From Candidatus Hydrogenedentota bacterium (GTDB lineage: Bacteria > Hydrogenedentota > Hydrogenedentia > Hydrogenedentales > CAITNO01), in contig SLFT01000132.1 of the NCBI GenBank assembly GCA_007124105.1, forward strand, positions 1 to 14,708: a DNA stretch of 14,708 bases, given 5' to 3'. The translations under genes and the position numbers were made by a program. Below are positions 7,855 to 14,708 of the stretch, piece after piece. Every line of letters starts with the position of its first letter. The first letter of the stretch is position 1. Below the pieces are notes generated by a model. That model searched no databases and was not told the DNA's origin. It saw only the letters and a list, made by a program, of their open reading frames with translations.

Positions 7855-7915
7855 GTTGGCAGTAAACAGGCGCATCATGATAATATCAGCGAACGCGCGG
7901 TTATTCAGGAAACAG

Positions 7916-7944
7916 TTTACAGCGGCGTTTCGCCATCCCATAAG
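7916..7944 (+). promoter_or_regulatory. Possible promoter for the glycosyltransferase gene
   Basis: TTTACA (7916-7921; five of six matches to TTGACA), a 17-base spacer and CATAAG (7939-7944; four of six matches) would start a transcript near 7951, about 40 bases before the ATG. Sequence match only. Confidence 0.35.
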
Positions 7945-7989
7945 AGATAAATACGCGCGTCCGTGCGGAGACATTTCCAGGCAGGAGTT

Positions 7990-8763
7990 ATGACAAATCC
8001 CAACCATAGTCAGCAGGATACACTGAAGAAAAACACCGTCGTCGTAATTCCATGTTATAACAGCGGCAACCGGGCGCATGATGCGGTGCTCGGCGCGTTG
8101 GCGCGGGTGGAACGGGTGATTGTGGTGGATGACGGAAGCGCCGATGGATGCATGGAAACAATCGTTGATATGCCCGCGCAGACAATACGCTTTCCCAGGA
8201 ATCGCGGCAAGGGCCATGCATTGATTGCTGGAATACGCGCGGCTCTTGAACTGCCGGATGTTATGGCGATTGCATTGATGGACGCTGATGGTCAGCATGA
8301 TCCCGCCGAGTTGCCGGGCTTGTTCGCGCAATTTCAGGCGGCAGAGGCTGACCTGCTTATCGGAGCGCGCCGCTTCGATGAAGAAACAACTCCCTGGCGC
8401 AGCCGATTCGGCAACCGCGTAACCATCGGGGTGATGTGGTTGCTGTGCGGACGCAGGTTGCCCGATACCCAGTGCGGGTTCCGCCTGTTGTCGCCGCAGT
8501 TCGCCCGGCATTTTGTCGAACGAATCCCTGGCGGACGGTATGAAACCGAGATGCGCATGCTGCTGCTTGCCTTGAAAGGCGGATTCCATATTGTATCCGC
8601 GCCTATCGCCACCTTGTACGAGCCGGGGAACCCTACCTCACATTTTCGGAAGGTGCGCGATTCCATGCGTGTTTACTGGGCATTAGCGCAAATGGCGCTT
8701 GTTCGAAGCGCAACCGCCCAGCGCCAGAAAGAAGATACAGGGAACAACGACGACGAACGATAA
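7990..8763 (+). CDS. Family 2 glycosyltransferase, DPM1/polyprenyl-phosphate type
   Basis: 257 residues from ATG 7990. AGGAG (7983-7987) sits only 2 bases before it, which is short; GTG 7963 is an alternative start adding nine residues. The GT-A fold shows VVVIPCYN (17-24), VVDDGS (45-50), the RNRGKGHAL loop (70-78) and the metal-binding DADGQHDP (DxD at 98-100). QCGFRLLS and GRYETEMRML complete the DPM1-like pattern. Such enzymes pass a sugar from a nucleotide donor to dolichyl- or undecaprenyl-phosphate at the inner membrane. There are no C-terminal membrane helices, so it is a soluble or peripheral catalytic domain like DPM1 rather than ArnC/GtrB. The acceptor and sugar are unknown. The hydrophilic tail (last ~17 residues, QRQKEDTGNNDDER) is unstructured-looking. 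It converges on the yjbQ-type gene. Confidence 0.87.
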   Translation: MTNPNHSQQDTLKKNTVVVIPCYNSGNRAHDAVLGALARVERVIVVDDGSADGCMETIVDMPAQTIRFPRNRGKGHALIAGIRAALELPDVMAIALMDADGQHDPAELPGLFAQFQAAEADLLIGARRFDEETTPWRSRFGNRVTIGVMWLLCGRRLPDTQCGFRLLSPQFARHFVERIPGGRYETEMRMLLLALKGGFHIVSAPIATLYEPGNPTSHFRKVRDSMRVYWALAQMALVRSATAQRQKEDTGNNDDER

Positions 8764-8776
8764 CCCACAACTCTTA

Positions 8777-8790
8777 TGGCGAAAGCGCCA
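8777..8790. terminator. Weak hairpin between convergent genes
   Basis: TGGCG-AAAG-CGCCA lies in the 49-base gap between the ends of the glycosyltransferase and the YjbQ gene. Its position suits a two-way terminator, but neither strand has a T-run after the stem and the stem is only 5 bp. Confidence 0.25.
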
Positions 8791-8812
8791 GAATTGTGAA
8801 ACGTCCCATCTA

Positions 8813-9214
8813 TCATGTCGTCGTTACTGGCAAGGCCCACACGTTTCTGCGGCGGGGTCCGTCGAATTCGCAAAAGAAGACGGACTGCCATGTGCCGAGT
8901 TGGGGTTCGCCGTCGCGGACAATAAGCGTGAGGCCGGGTCCCATCATACTCGCCTTCAAATGGGCCGCGCTGTTGCCTTCGCCGTGGCGGTATTGCGGGG
9001 CGTTCCAGGGCGCGATTTGTTCCAGCGCGAACTCGAGATCCTGAAGCACGTCCGGGTCGGCGTTTTCGTTGATGGTGATGCCCGCCGTAGTATGGGGTAC
9101 ATGCAGCTGCAACAGCCCGTCTTTCAACTTGGCGCTTTGGATGATGCGTCGCACTTCGGCGTCCAGGTTGATAAACTGGGTGCGCCTCTGTGTTTGAACG
9201 GTGAATGCGTACAT
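8813..9214 (-). CDS. yjbQ: YjbQ / UPF0047 family protein
   Basis: 133 residues from the ATG at 9214, a normal length; an upstream in-frame ATG at 9274 would add 20 residues lying inside the permease gene and unlike the family. Conserved family blocks are present: HVPHTTAGITINENADPDV, the HGEGNSAAHLKASMMGP stretch with its histidines, and GTWQSVFFCEFDGPRRR at the C-terminus. Proteins of this family (COG0432) form small beta-rich oligomers with a His-rich pocket. A weak thiamine-phosphate synthase activity has been reported, but the physiological role is unsettled. It starts 2 bases after the permease stop and is the last gene of the minus-strand operon; GGAG about 8 bases upstream supports the start. 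There are no thiamine genes nearby. Confidence 0.9.
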   Translation of the reverse strand: MYAFTVQTQRRTQFINLDAEVRRIIQSAKLKDGLLQLHVPHTTAGITINENADPDVLQDLEFALEQIAPWNAPQYRHGEGNSAAHLKASMMGPGLTLIVRDGEPQLGTWQSVFFCEFDGPRRRNVWALPVTTT

Positions 9215-9216
9215 AT

Positions 9217-10911
9217 TCAATACTCCATATCGCGCAGGTTGCGCAGTCCAAAATGCATGGGCAGGGCGACGCACAGCGCCGTGGCAACCGCGCCCGTGAT
9301 TACGGCGCCGGCCAGGGCGTATCGGAACCAGTCCGGACTGACGATGCGCCCGATAGCGCGGTATTGCAGCACAAAGGTCTGCGCCGCCACAATTATGGTA
9401 ATGTAGCCTACGCTCATGAGCAGATTCAATGTGCCGCCAAGCCCGCTCACAATGCGCGCGGGATTGTCTTCGTTAAAGTTGGGATACAGCGCCCCGAGTC
9501 CCACCGCGAGTCCGGCCAGTCCGAAGTTGGCGACGGTAACACTGTAAACGGTCATCCAGAAATAGACCGGCTCGAGTTTGAGCATGGACGCGGAGAGTAC
9601 GGCAAGTCCAATGGTAAACAGTGATGTGGTGGCTACGCTAAGCCAGAACTTCTGCCATACGAGATGCCTGAAGGTAAGCGGGGCCAGTCCGATGATCCAG
9701 AAGCGGCGGCCCTCGAGACTGACCAGCGGAAACACGAACCGGCTGGTGAGCGTGGCCAGGATAAGCGTGACGGAACCCACGTTCAAGCAGGCGACAAAGC
9801 TGCGCCACATTTCATCTTCATAATACCGCGATGTGTTGCGCAGGTTGGCAATGTAAATGGCCATGATGCCGAAAAAGATAACAAACTGTGACCATTGTGT
9901 GGGGTCGCGCCAGAAGAGTTTTACGTCTTTCACGGTAAGCGCGCGCATGGGATTGGGCACAATGGCGAGGGCGCGTTCGACGCGGTTGAGCATGCCCCGG
10001 TTCGCGGGGCGGAACCGTTGTCGGTCCTGGCCGGCGAGATAGGAATAGCCCGGGAAAAAAACGCGCTGCGCCAGCCATCCCGCGCACAGCAGGCTGACCA
10101 GCGCCGTGGACGTCAGCAGCAGGAACCAGAACAGCGATTCCTGAAACTGATATTTGGCCGCGGCAAGTACGCCCATGGACGCCCAATGGCTTGGCAACGC
10201 CCACGATTGCGCGCGTCCGGTGGCCTCGAGGAACACGGGCAGGATGGTGTCATCGGACAATTGCGTTCCCCGCAGTACGTGACGGATATACAGGAAGAAC
10301 AGGAACACCGCGCCCGCCGCAAGGGCTACGACCACGCGCGGGCTCAGCCGCGGAAACACATAGACCAACAGCATGGCTACAATGGCGCCGATACAGGCGG
10401 GCACGACGATAAGTGGAATAAAGAACGCGAGCGCGGCCACATAGAACAGGAGCGACGCCTCGGTGGCAAGGCCATAAGCAAGCATCAGCGGCGACCCGAG
10501 AAATGCCAGCGACCATGAGCTGAAGGCGACGCATTCGAAAAAGCGCGCATAGAAGAAATGGTCGTAGCGGATGGGCCCCTGCAACAGGTACACCACTTCC
10601 CGGGAACGGTACATGGTAGAGAATGCCACCAGAATATTCGAAAAGATGAGCAGCATGAAGATGGCGAGCGTAAGGATGCTGAGCAGCCGCGACATGAGCA
10701 GATCGCCGAAATTGAACTCGGGGCCGCCCCGACCGCCGAATTCCATGATCCATCGGAATCCGGCGCGAAAGAAAAGGAAAGCGCCCACCCACAGCAAGGT
10801 CGCCGCAATGCTGACGACCGCAATCTTCAGTTTGGATTCGGTGCGTACGCCCGCAATTTCATGGCGCGCGATGCGCAGCTTCGCCAGGATAACCACCCAT
10901 ACCTGGTTCAT
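9217..10911 (-). CDS. ABC-2-type exporter permease, about 12 membrane helices
   Basis: 564 residues with about twelve hydrophobic segments, roughly 28-51, 75-100, 122-148, 152-186, 192-212, 257-283, 343-358, 370-393, 415-441, 444-473, 492-512 and 528-558. This is twice the six helices of an ordinary ABC-2 permease, so one chain probably supplies both halves of the transmembrane domain. After helix 2 comes MYRSREVVYLLQGPIRYDHFFYARF-like sequence, the cytoplasmic coupling-region pattern of the large putative ABC exporter family. A matching stretch (SRFVFPLVSLEGRRFWIIGLAP) follows helix 8, consistent with internal duplication. ATG 10911 overlaps the ATPase stop by four bases (ATGA), so the two are almost certainly partners. 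Substrate unknown; the neighbouring transglutaminase suggests a cell-envelope function. Confidence 0.85.
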   Translation of the reverse strand: MNQVWVVILAKLRIARHEIAGVRTESKLKIAVVSIAATLLWVGAFLFFRAGFRWIMEFGGRGGPEFNFGDLLMSRLLSILTLAIFMLLIFSNILVAFSTMYRSREVVYLLQGPIRYDHFFYARFFECVAFSSWSLAFLGSPLMLAYGLATEASLLFYVAALAFFIPLIVVPACIGAIVAMLLVYVFPRLSPRVVVALAAGAVFLFFLYIRHVLRGTQLSDDTILPVFLEATGRAQSWALPSHWASMGVLAAAKYQFQESLFWFLLLTSTALVSLLCAGWLAQRVFFPGYSYLAGQDRQRFRPANRGMLNRVERALAIVPNPMRALTVKDVKLFWRDPTQWSQFVIFFGIMAIYIANLRNTSRYYEDEMWRSFVACLNVGSVTLILATLTSRFVFPLVSLEGRRFWIIGLAPLTFRHLVWQKFWLSVATTSLFTIGLAVLSASMLKLEPVYFWMTVYSVTVANFGLAGLAVGLGALYPNFNEDNPARIVSGLGGTLNLLMSVGYITIIVAAQTFVLQYRAIGRIVSPDWFRYALAGAVITGAVATALCVALPMHFGLRNLRDMEY

Positions 10912-11699
10912 GATACCGACACTCCCTCGGGCACGACGGGATCAACAGCATGCAACACCGCCTCTTCAGTTTCCTGCGTCAGCTCGAGGAACACGTCTTC
11001 AAGCGTCCCCGGGCGGTGGTGGAGCGCCTTGATCTCCTCCACCGTACCCAGCGCCCTGAGCGCGCCATTGTTGATAATTCCGATAAGGTCGGCTATCTCC
11101 TCGGCAATGGCCAGTGTGTGGGTAGACATGAACACGGTCAGGCCTTCGTCGCTGCATTTTTGTTTCAGAAAACGTTTTACAAAACGGATGTTCTTTGGAT
11201 CAAGCCCGACCCAGGGCTCGTCCACAATGACGATTTTCGGATCATGCAGGAAACAGGCCGCAAAAGACAGTTTCTGGCGCATGCCGTGGCTGTAATCCTC
11301 GATTAACTGATCCGCGACATGGGCAATCTCGAACATCTCGAGCAGTTCACCGCACCGCGCCTGGTGTTCCGTTTCAGACATCTGATAAAGACCCGCCACG
11401 AAACGCATGAATTCGTTGCCTGTGAGTTTGTCGTACAGGAAGGGATGGTCGGGCACATATCCGAGCAGTTTCTTGGCCGCCACCGGCTCTTTCACGATGT
11501 TGTGTCCGCCCAGCCGCGCCTGTCCAGCGCTGGCGTGCAACAGTCCCGTCAACATCTTGATGGTGGTGGTTTTCCCTGCGCCGTTGGGCCCGAGAAAACA
11601 AAAGAATACACCTGCGTCAATGCTGAGGTCGAGCCTGTCCACGGCGTTCTTGGCGCCAAAACGTTTGGTCAACTGCACGGTTTCTATCATGGTGGTCAT
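10908..11699 (-). CDS. ABC transporter ATP-binding protein (ABC-2 exporter type)
   Basis: 263 residues. Walker A GPNGAGKTT (37-45), signature SHGMRQK (137-143, a common variant of LSGGQ in this subfamily), Walker B IVIVDEPWVGLDP (156-168) and switch His in STH (His194) are all present, so the ATPase should be active. The usual Q-loop Gln is Asp in YVPDHPF (81-87), as I recall for many exporters of this type. It energises the downstream permease from the cytoplasmic face. ATG 11699 shares ATGA with the stop of the transglutaminase gene (four-base overlap). A second ATG three codons later is possible but is not coupled to the stop. The C-terminal ~35 residues (from LEDVFLELT) form the usual helical tail. 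Confidence 0.92.
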   Translation of the reverse strand: MTTMIETVQLTKRFGAKNAVDRLDLSIDAGVFFCFLGPNGAGKTTTIKMLTGLLHASAGQARLGGHNIVKEPVAAKKLLGYVPDHPFLYDKLTGNEFMRFVAGLYQMSETEHQARCGELLEMFEIAHVADQLIEDYSHGMRQKLSFAACFLHDPKIVIVDEPWVGLDPKNIRFVKRFLKQKCSDEGLTVFMSTHTLAIAEEIADLIGIINNGALRALGTVEEIKALHHRPGTLEDVFLELTQETEEAVLHAVDPVVPEGVSVS

Positions 11700-13282
11700 T
11701 GATGTTCCTCTTTCACTGTTTCGACATGAAGCGTTTCCGTATCGTCGGTTACAACTTCAATGGCGAGCGCGCCGATATAAGGCAGCAGCTGCGGCCACTG
11801 GTCAATGCCGCCTGTGATAAGTTTGATATGGGTGGGGCTCACCGTCTTTTCGCCAAAGGTGGGGTCCATGGCAATCCACTGACCCACGTACACCTCCACC
11901 CATGCATGGTAGCCAAAGGCCTGCATCTTGTCGCTCCACGCCAGGCCGATGACGATGCGGGTTGGTATGTCCACGGCCCGCGCGAGCGCGGCAAAGAGCA
12001 CGGCATGTTCATTGCAGTCGCCTTGAAGCTGATCAAGCACCTCGAGGGCGCTGGGCACCGACAGGACATGCTCCTTTTCCAGGTTCTCGTACATCCATTC
12101 AAAAATACGCGCCGCCTTCTCCCAGGAGGTTGCTGCATCCGCAGTGATGCTTTGCGCTGTCTGGCGTATGCGCGGATGTTCCGCCTGGATGAACAAGTCC
12201 GAGGCGAGATGTGGGGCTTTCTCGCTGTCGGACAGGGGCGAAATATCTTTCGCCCCTACTTTCATCGGGCGCTGCTGCAAAGGGTCGTCCGGGTCCTGTC
12301 GCACAACGACCAACAGACCGTCCTCATACCATTGCCTATTATCTTCGGGCGGCAGTAATTCTGTAGGAGCGACATATTTCTCGCCCATACTTACATCGGG
12401 CGTTGCTGTAATGCGCAGGCGCAGGATATCGGCGTCGGGGTTCGGCGCGGCGCCTTCGGGCGTTACGGACAGCGCGCGTATGATATTGGCGGATTTGTCC
12501 GCTTCGGTGGGCGCAAGCGCATCATCCGGCGTGATTTTCTTGATGATAAGCCCAAAGGGCGTTTCCGCGCGCACTACTTCCTCGTCCGGCGAGACCCAGA
12601 CGCGCGTGGTTACGGGTCCTACCGTGGTAGCAACCACCATCGTTTCCACGAATTCGCCGGCCACCTCCAGCGTTTCGTAGCGCAATGCCTCGAGCCTGGC
12701 GCGGCTGACCGACATGGTGGTGGGATCGAACGCGTCCAGATAAACGGTTTCGCCGGGCGTCATGGCGGGGATGGATACAGCGCCCAATCCCATGCCGCCG
12801 GACAGAAGGACATTCCGGCCCACGGGCAACGAAAACGAGGTCGTTTCACCGCCCGTGTGCAGCAGCGCCTTGATACTACCCTCTTCGGCCACGCCTTCAA
12901 TACGCATGGTATGTTCGTCGGCATCCAGGGTAAATGAAAACTCGCGCAGGCCGTCATGGGTGGATTGCCACGCGTTGCCGGACAGCTGGAAACGGGCATT
13001 CTGGCCAAACAACGGGAACTCAAGACGGGCAAGCACGTTCATGGCGTAGCCCTCCTCGAACTCGCGGTCCTCGGGCGTGGTTCGCAGATGTACGAAGCCA
13101 ACGCGTTGTTCTTCGCCAAAATAAAGGCCCAGCCAGATATTCTGCGGTTTCATGACGCGCGCCGGGCTTGTACCGCGATACCAATAGGGCAACGCCACTT
13201 CACGGTACAGCAGGCCGCCCATCATGACCAGCCAGAACAGCACAATTACAAGGGGGATTATCCGTTTAGGCGTCCGCAGCAC
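11696..13282 (-). CDS. Membrane-anchored transglutaminase-like protein
   Basis: 528 residues from GTG 13282, inside the end of secA (25-base overlap). The N-terminus is a signal-anchor (RTPKRIIPL, then a hydrophobic stretch about 8-27), placing the rest outside the inner membrane. A beta-rich region of about 250 residues follows, then a linker, then a transglutaminase/cysteine-protease-like core. The catalytic triad is visible: Cys423 in GDCNEHA, His459 in GYHAWVEVYV and Asp473 in MDPTFGE. Relatives are peptidases or cross-linking enzymes of unknown substrate. The linker (about 292-350) contains two copies of a 44-base DNA repeat in different frames, listed separately. The gene is translationally coupled to the ABC ATPase and permease, suggesting a joint envelope role. 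A later GTG start (codon 14) would lose the basic flank of the anchor, so 13282 is preferred. Confidence 0.83.
   Translation of the reverse strand: MLRTPKRIIPLVIVLFWLVMMGGLLYREVALPYWYRGTSPARVMKPQNIWLGLYFGEEQRVGFVHLRTTPEDREFEEGYAMNVLARLEFPLFGQNARFQLSGNAWQSTHDGLREFSFTLDADEHTMRIEGVAEEGSIKALLHTGGETTSFSLPVGRNVLLSGGMGLGAVSIPAMTPGETVYLDAFDPTTMSVSRARLEALRYETLEVAGEFVETMVVATTVGPVTTRVWVSPDEEVVRAETPFGLIIKKITPDDALAPTEADKSANIIRALSVTPEGAAPNPDADILRLRITATPDVSMGEKYVAPTELLPPEDNRQWYEDGLLVVVRQDPDDPLQQRPMKVGAKDISPLSDSEKAPHLASDLFIQAEHPRIRQTAQSITADAATSWEKAARIFEWMYENLEKEHVLSVPSALEVLDQLQGDCNEHAVLFAALARAVDIPTRIVIGLAWSDKMQAFGYHAWVEVYVGQWIAMDPTFGEKTVSPTHIKLITGGIDQWPQLLPYIGALAIEVVTDDTETLHVETVKEEHQ
12234..12277 (-). repeat. 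44-base repeat, copy A, inside the transglutaminase gene
   Basis: It begins with a 24-base hairpin, AGGGGCGAAA (12234-12243) and TTTCGCCCCT (12248-12257) with loop TATC, followed by a 20-base tail. It matches copy B at 37 of 44 positions. It encodes residues 336-350 (QQRPMKVGAKDISPL), with the repeat's first base on the coding strand as codon position 1. The GTAGGGGCGAAA palindrome resembles dispersed elements I recall from environmental bacterial genomes. Confidence 0.8.
12365..12408 (-). repeat. 44-base repeat, copy B, inside the transglutaminase gene
   Basis: Same orientation as copy A, starting 131 bases away from it. The hairpin arms have decayed (8 of 10 positions pair between GTAGGAGCGA, 12363-12372, and the arm ending at 12390). 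It encodes residues 292-306 (TATPDVSMGEKYVAP), read one base out of phase relative to copy A. In copy A's frame it would contain a TAA stop. Confidence 0.75.
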
Positions 13283-14708
13283 TTCTTATATTTCTTTCCG
13301 CTTCCACAGGGGCATGGTTCATTGGGTTTCGTTTTATCCAACACGCGCACCGGCTGGCGCTTCGTTTCTGTTTTGGCTGCGCGTCCGCCGAGCGCAAGTT
13401 GATCGCCTTGCTGAGCGACAAAACTGCGGTTCGCTTCTTTGTCCGCGCCCGTATAATTGTATTCGCGCATCCGCGCGCGCATCTGCTCCTCGGAAGCAGC
13501 GCGCCGCGACGCGCCCGGTTGTATCCGGTGGCGGCGGCTCGGGTCGGTCATGCGGAAAAGCATTTGCGTTACATTTTCTTCGATGGCGCGAATAAGGTTC
13601 TCAAACAGTTCAAAACCTTCCTCTTTGTACTCGAGGAGCGGGTCCTTCTGGCCAAAGGCGCGCAACCGCACCGAGTCGCGTAAATAGTCCATCTCATACA
13701 GATGATTGATCCATTTCTCGTCAATGGTGCGCAACAGTTCAGACAATTCCAGGTCATGAAAGCGCTTGCGGGCAAGCTTCTCCGGGCTGATGGCCACGGC
13801 CAGTTCGTCGCCGCGCTCTTCCATCTGTTGCTTGAGGTCCTCGGCGAGCATCGTCTCGCGCCGCGCGTATTCTCCCAGCGCCTGTTGCATGATCATCTCG
13901 GGCAACGGCGTCGCCGCATCGTCTTCGCCGCCCTCCAGATCGAATTCACACGAGAACATAGTGTGCAGGGCCGCCTCCAACCCTTCCATGTCCCATTCTT
14001 CAGGAAGTTTCTCCTGGGGCGCGTACTCATCTACAATGTCGGCGATAATATTTTCAAACATTCGACGCAGATGGTCCGTAACGTCGCGGTCCTCGAGCAC
14101 CTCGCGGCGCAGCGCGTAAATGTACTTGCGCTGTTTGTCCATTACCTGGTCATAATCAAGGAGATGCTTGCGGATATCGAAGTTGTGTTCCTCGACCTGA
14201 CGCTGCGCCCGTTCAATGGAGCGGGACAACATGCGCATGTTCAGCGGCGTGGCGTCCATTTCCTCGCCTGCCGCGCCTTTGACAAAGCGCTGGGCCAGTC
14301 CTCCGCCGAACAGGCGCGCCACTTCGTCCTGAAGACTCACATAAAAACGGGTAGCGCCAGGGTCGCCCTGGCGACCGCAACGGCCGCGCAGCTGGTTGTC
14401 AATACGACGCGACTCGTGGCGTTCGGTGCCAATGATATACAGACCGCCCAGTTCGCGGACGCCTTCGGCCAGTTTAATATCCGTGCCGCGCCCGGCCATA
14501 TTTGTGGCGATGGTGATGGCGCCGCGCTTGCCCGCGTTCGATACAATAGCCGCCTCGCGCTCGTGGTGCTTGGCGTTTAGCACCTGGTATTCGGTGATGC
14601 CGATTTCATCAAGCATCTTGGCAACCAGTTCGGATTTTTCGATGGATACCGTACCCACCAGAATGGGCCGGCCCGTCTCGTGGATGCGTTGTATTTCCTG
14701 TACAACAT
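13258..14708 (-). CDS. secA: Preprotein translocase ATPase SecA, C-terminal part (5' end outside the window)
   Basis: The frame is open from 14706 and already reads as SecA there (VVQEIQRIHETGRPILVG, then TVSIEKSE), so the gene starts upstream of the window edge and about 482 C-terminal residues are seen. They include the end of the second nucleotide-binding domain (NMAGRGTDIKL, RIDNQLRGRCGRQGDPG), then the helical scaffold and wing domains (LLDYDQVMDKQRKYIYALR; INHLYEMDYLRDSVRLRAFGQKDPLLEYKEEGFELF). A variable linker and a C-terminal SEC-C zinc motif follow (CPCGSGKKYKKCC, 13276-13314; CC where E. coli has CH). SecA drives Sec-dependent export at the inner membrane. The stop lies 25 bases inside the transglutaminase gene, so it heads the operon as seen. 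Confidence 0.97.
   Translation of the reverse strand, partial: VVQEIQRIHETGRPILVGTVSIEKSELVAKMLDEIGITEYQVLNAKHHEREAAIVSNAGKRGAITIATNMAGRGTDIKLAEGVRELGGLYIIGTERHESRRIDNQLRGRCGRQGDPGATRFYVSLQDEVARLFGGGLAQRFVKGAAGEEMDATPLNMRMLSRSIERAQRQVEEHNFDIRKHLLDYDQVMDKQRKYIYALRREVLEDRDVTDHLRRMFENIIADIVDEYAPQEKLPEEWDMEGLEAALHTMFSCEFDLEGGEDDAATPLPEMIMQQALGEYARRETMLAEDLKQQMEERGDELAVAISPEKLARKRFHDLELSELLRTIDEKWINHLYEMDYLRDSVRLRAFGQKDPLLEYKEEGFELFENLIRAIEENVTQMLFRMTDPSRRHRIQPGASRRAASEEQMRARMREYNYTGADKEANRSFVAQQGDQLALGGRAAKTETKRQPVRVLDKTKPNEPCPCGSGKKYKKCCGRLNG

Larger units (their letters stand above)
7504..7989. other. Intergenic region between divergent genes
   Basis: About 490 bases separate the Fis-type gene (leftward) and the glycosyltransferase (rightward). 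I see no convincing gene; the long antisense frame at 7735-8589 mirrors the glycosyltransferase. Bases ~7550-7600 are AT-rich and could hold the leftward promoter, but no box pair is convincing. The region also contains the palindromic repeat at 7733-7805, a GC hairpin at 7840-7854 and a candidate rightward promoter, all listed separately. Confidence 0.6.

Noticed and set aside
7735..8589. 284-codon minus-strand frame
   Set aside because: Mirror of the well-supported glycosyltransferase gene and the palindromic repeat; the translation has no recognisable domain and low-complexity composition.
9895..10518. 207-codon plus-strand frame rich in Arg, Gln and Gly
   Set aside because: Antisense to the ABC permease gene; typical charged shadow of a hydrophobic membrane protein.
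13702..14580. 292-codon plus-strand frame
   Set aside because: Antisense shadow of secA; the composition reflects secA codon bias rather than a protein.

Overview
The window looks like a chromosomal contig from an uncultured, moderately GC-rich, carbohydrate-degrading Gram-negative bacterium. The GH116 enzyme, a very large WbsX/GH99-like secreted protein, an FHA-GAF-SpoIIE sensor and a transglutaminase-ABC operon would suit the PVC group or a Hydrogenedentes/Planctomycetes-like lineage. That placement is an inference from gene content only; there is no rRNA or other firm marker. I saw no tRNA, rRNA, CRISPR array, transposase or phage gene.

Bases 1-4208 (+) are a glycan-degradation pair: the C-terminal part of a GH116 beta-glycosidase, then a modular GH99-like/WbsX protein that I read as three related jelly-roll-like modules, an Ig-like domain and a catalytic domain. 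Bases 4209-6998 (+) carry an FHA-GAF-SpoIIE-type protein, whose phosphatase metal site looks dismantled, and a TauE/SafE-family permease. Convergent to the permease is a small minus-strand protein with a degenerate receiver-like region and a Fis-type helix-turn-helix. About 490 bases without a gene follow (7504-7989); they hold a 73-base imperfect palindrome of a REP/MITE-like kind. A DPM1-like family 2 glycosyltransferase comes next (+).

From 14708 down to 8813 everything lies on the minus strand and is packed like one operon: secA (3' part only), a membrane-anchored transglutaminase-like protein, an ABC ATPase, a 12-helix ABC permease and a YjbQ/UPF0047 protein. secA overlaps the transglutaminase by 25 bases, the next two junctions are 4-base ATGA overlaps, and the last is a 2-base gap. 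The transglutaminase, ATPase and permease are probably translationally coupled and may form one envelope function.

The strongest unexpected signals are: loss of all four recognised SpoIIE-family metal-site aspartate positions in the FHA-GAF protein; two copies of a 44-base palindrome-bearing DNA repeat embedded in the transglutaminase gene and read in two different frames; the tightly coupled transglutaminase-ABC exporter operon behind secA; and the three-module architecture of the GH99-like protein.
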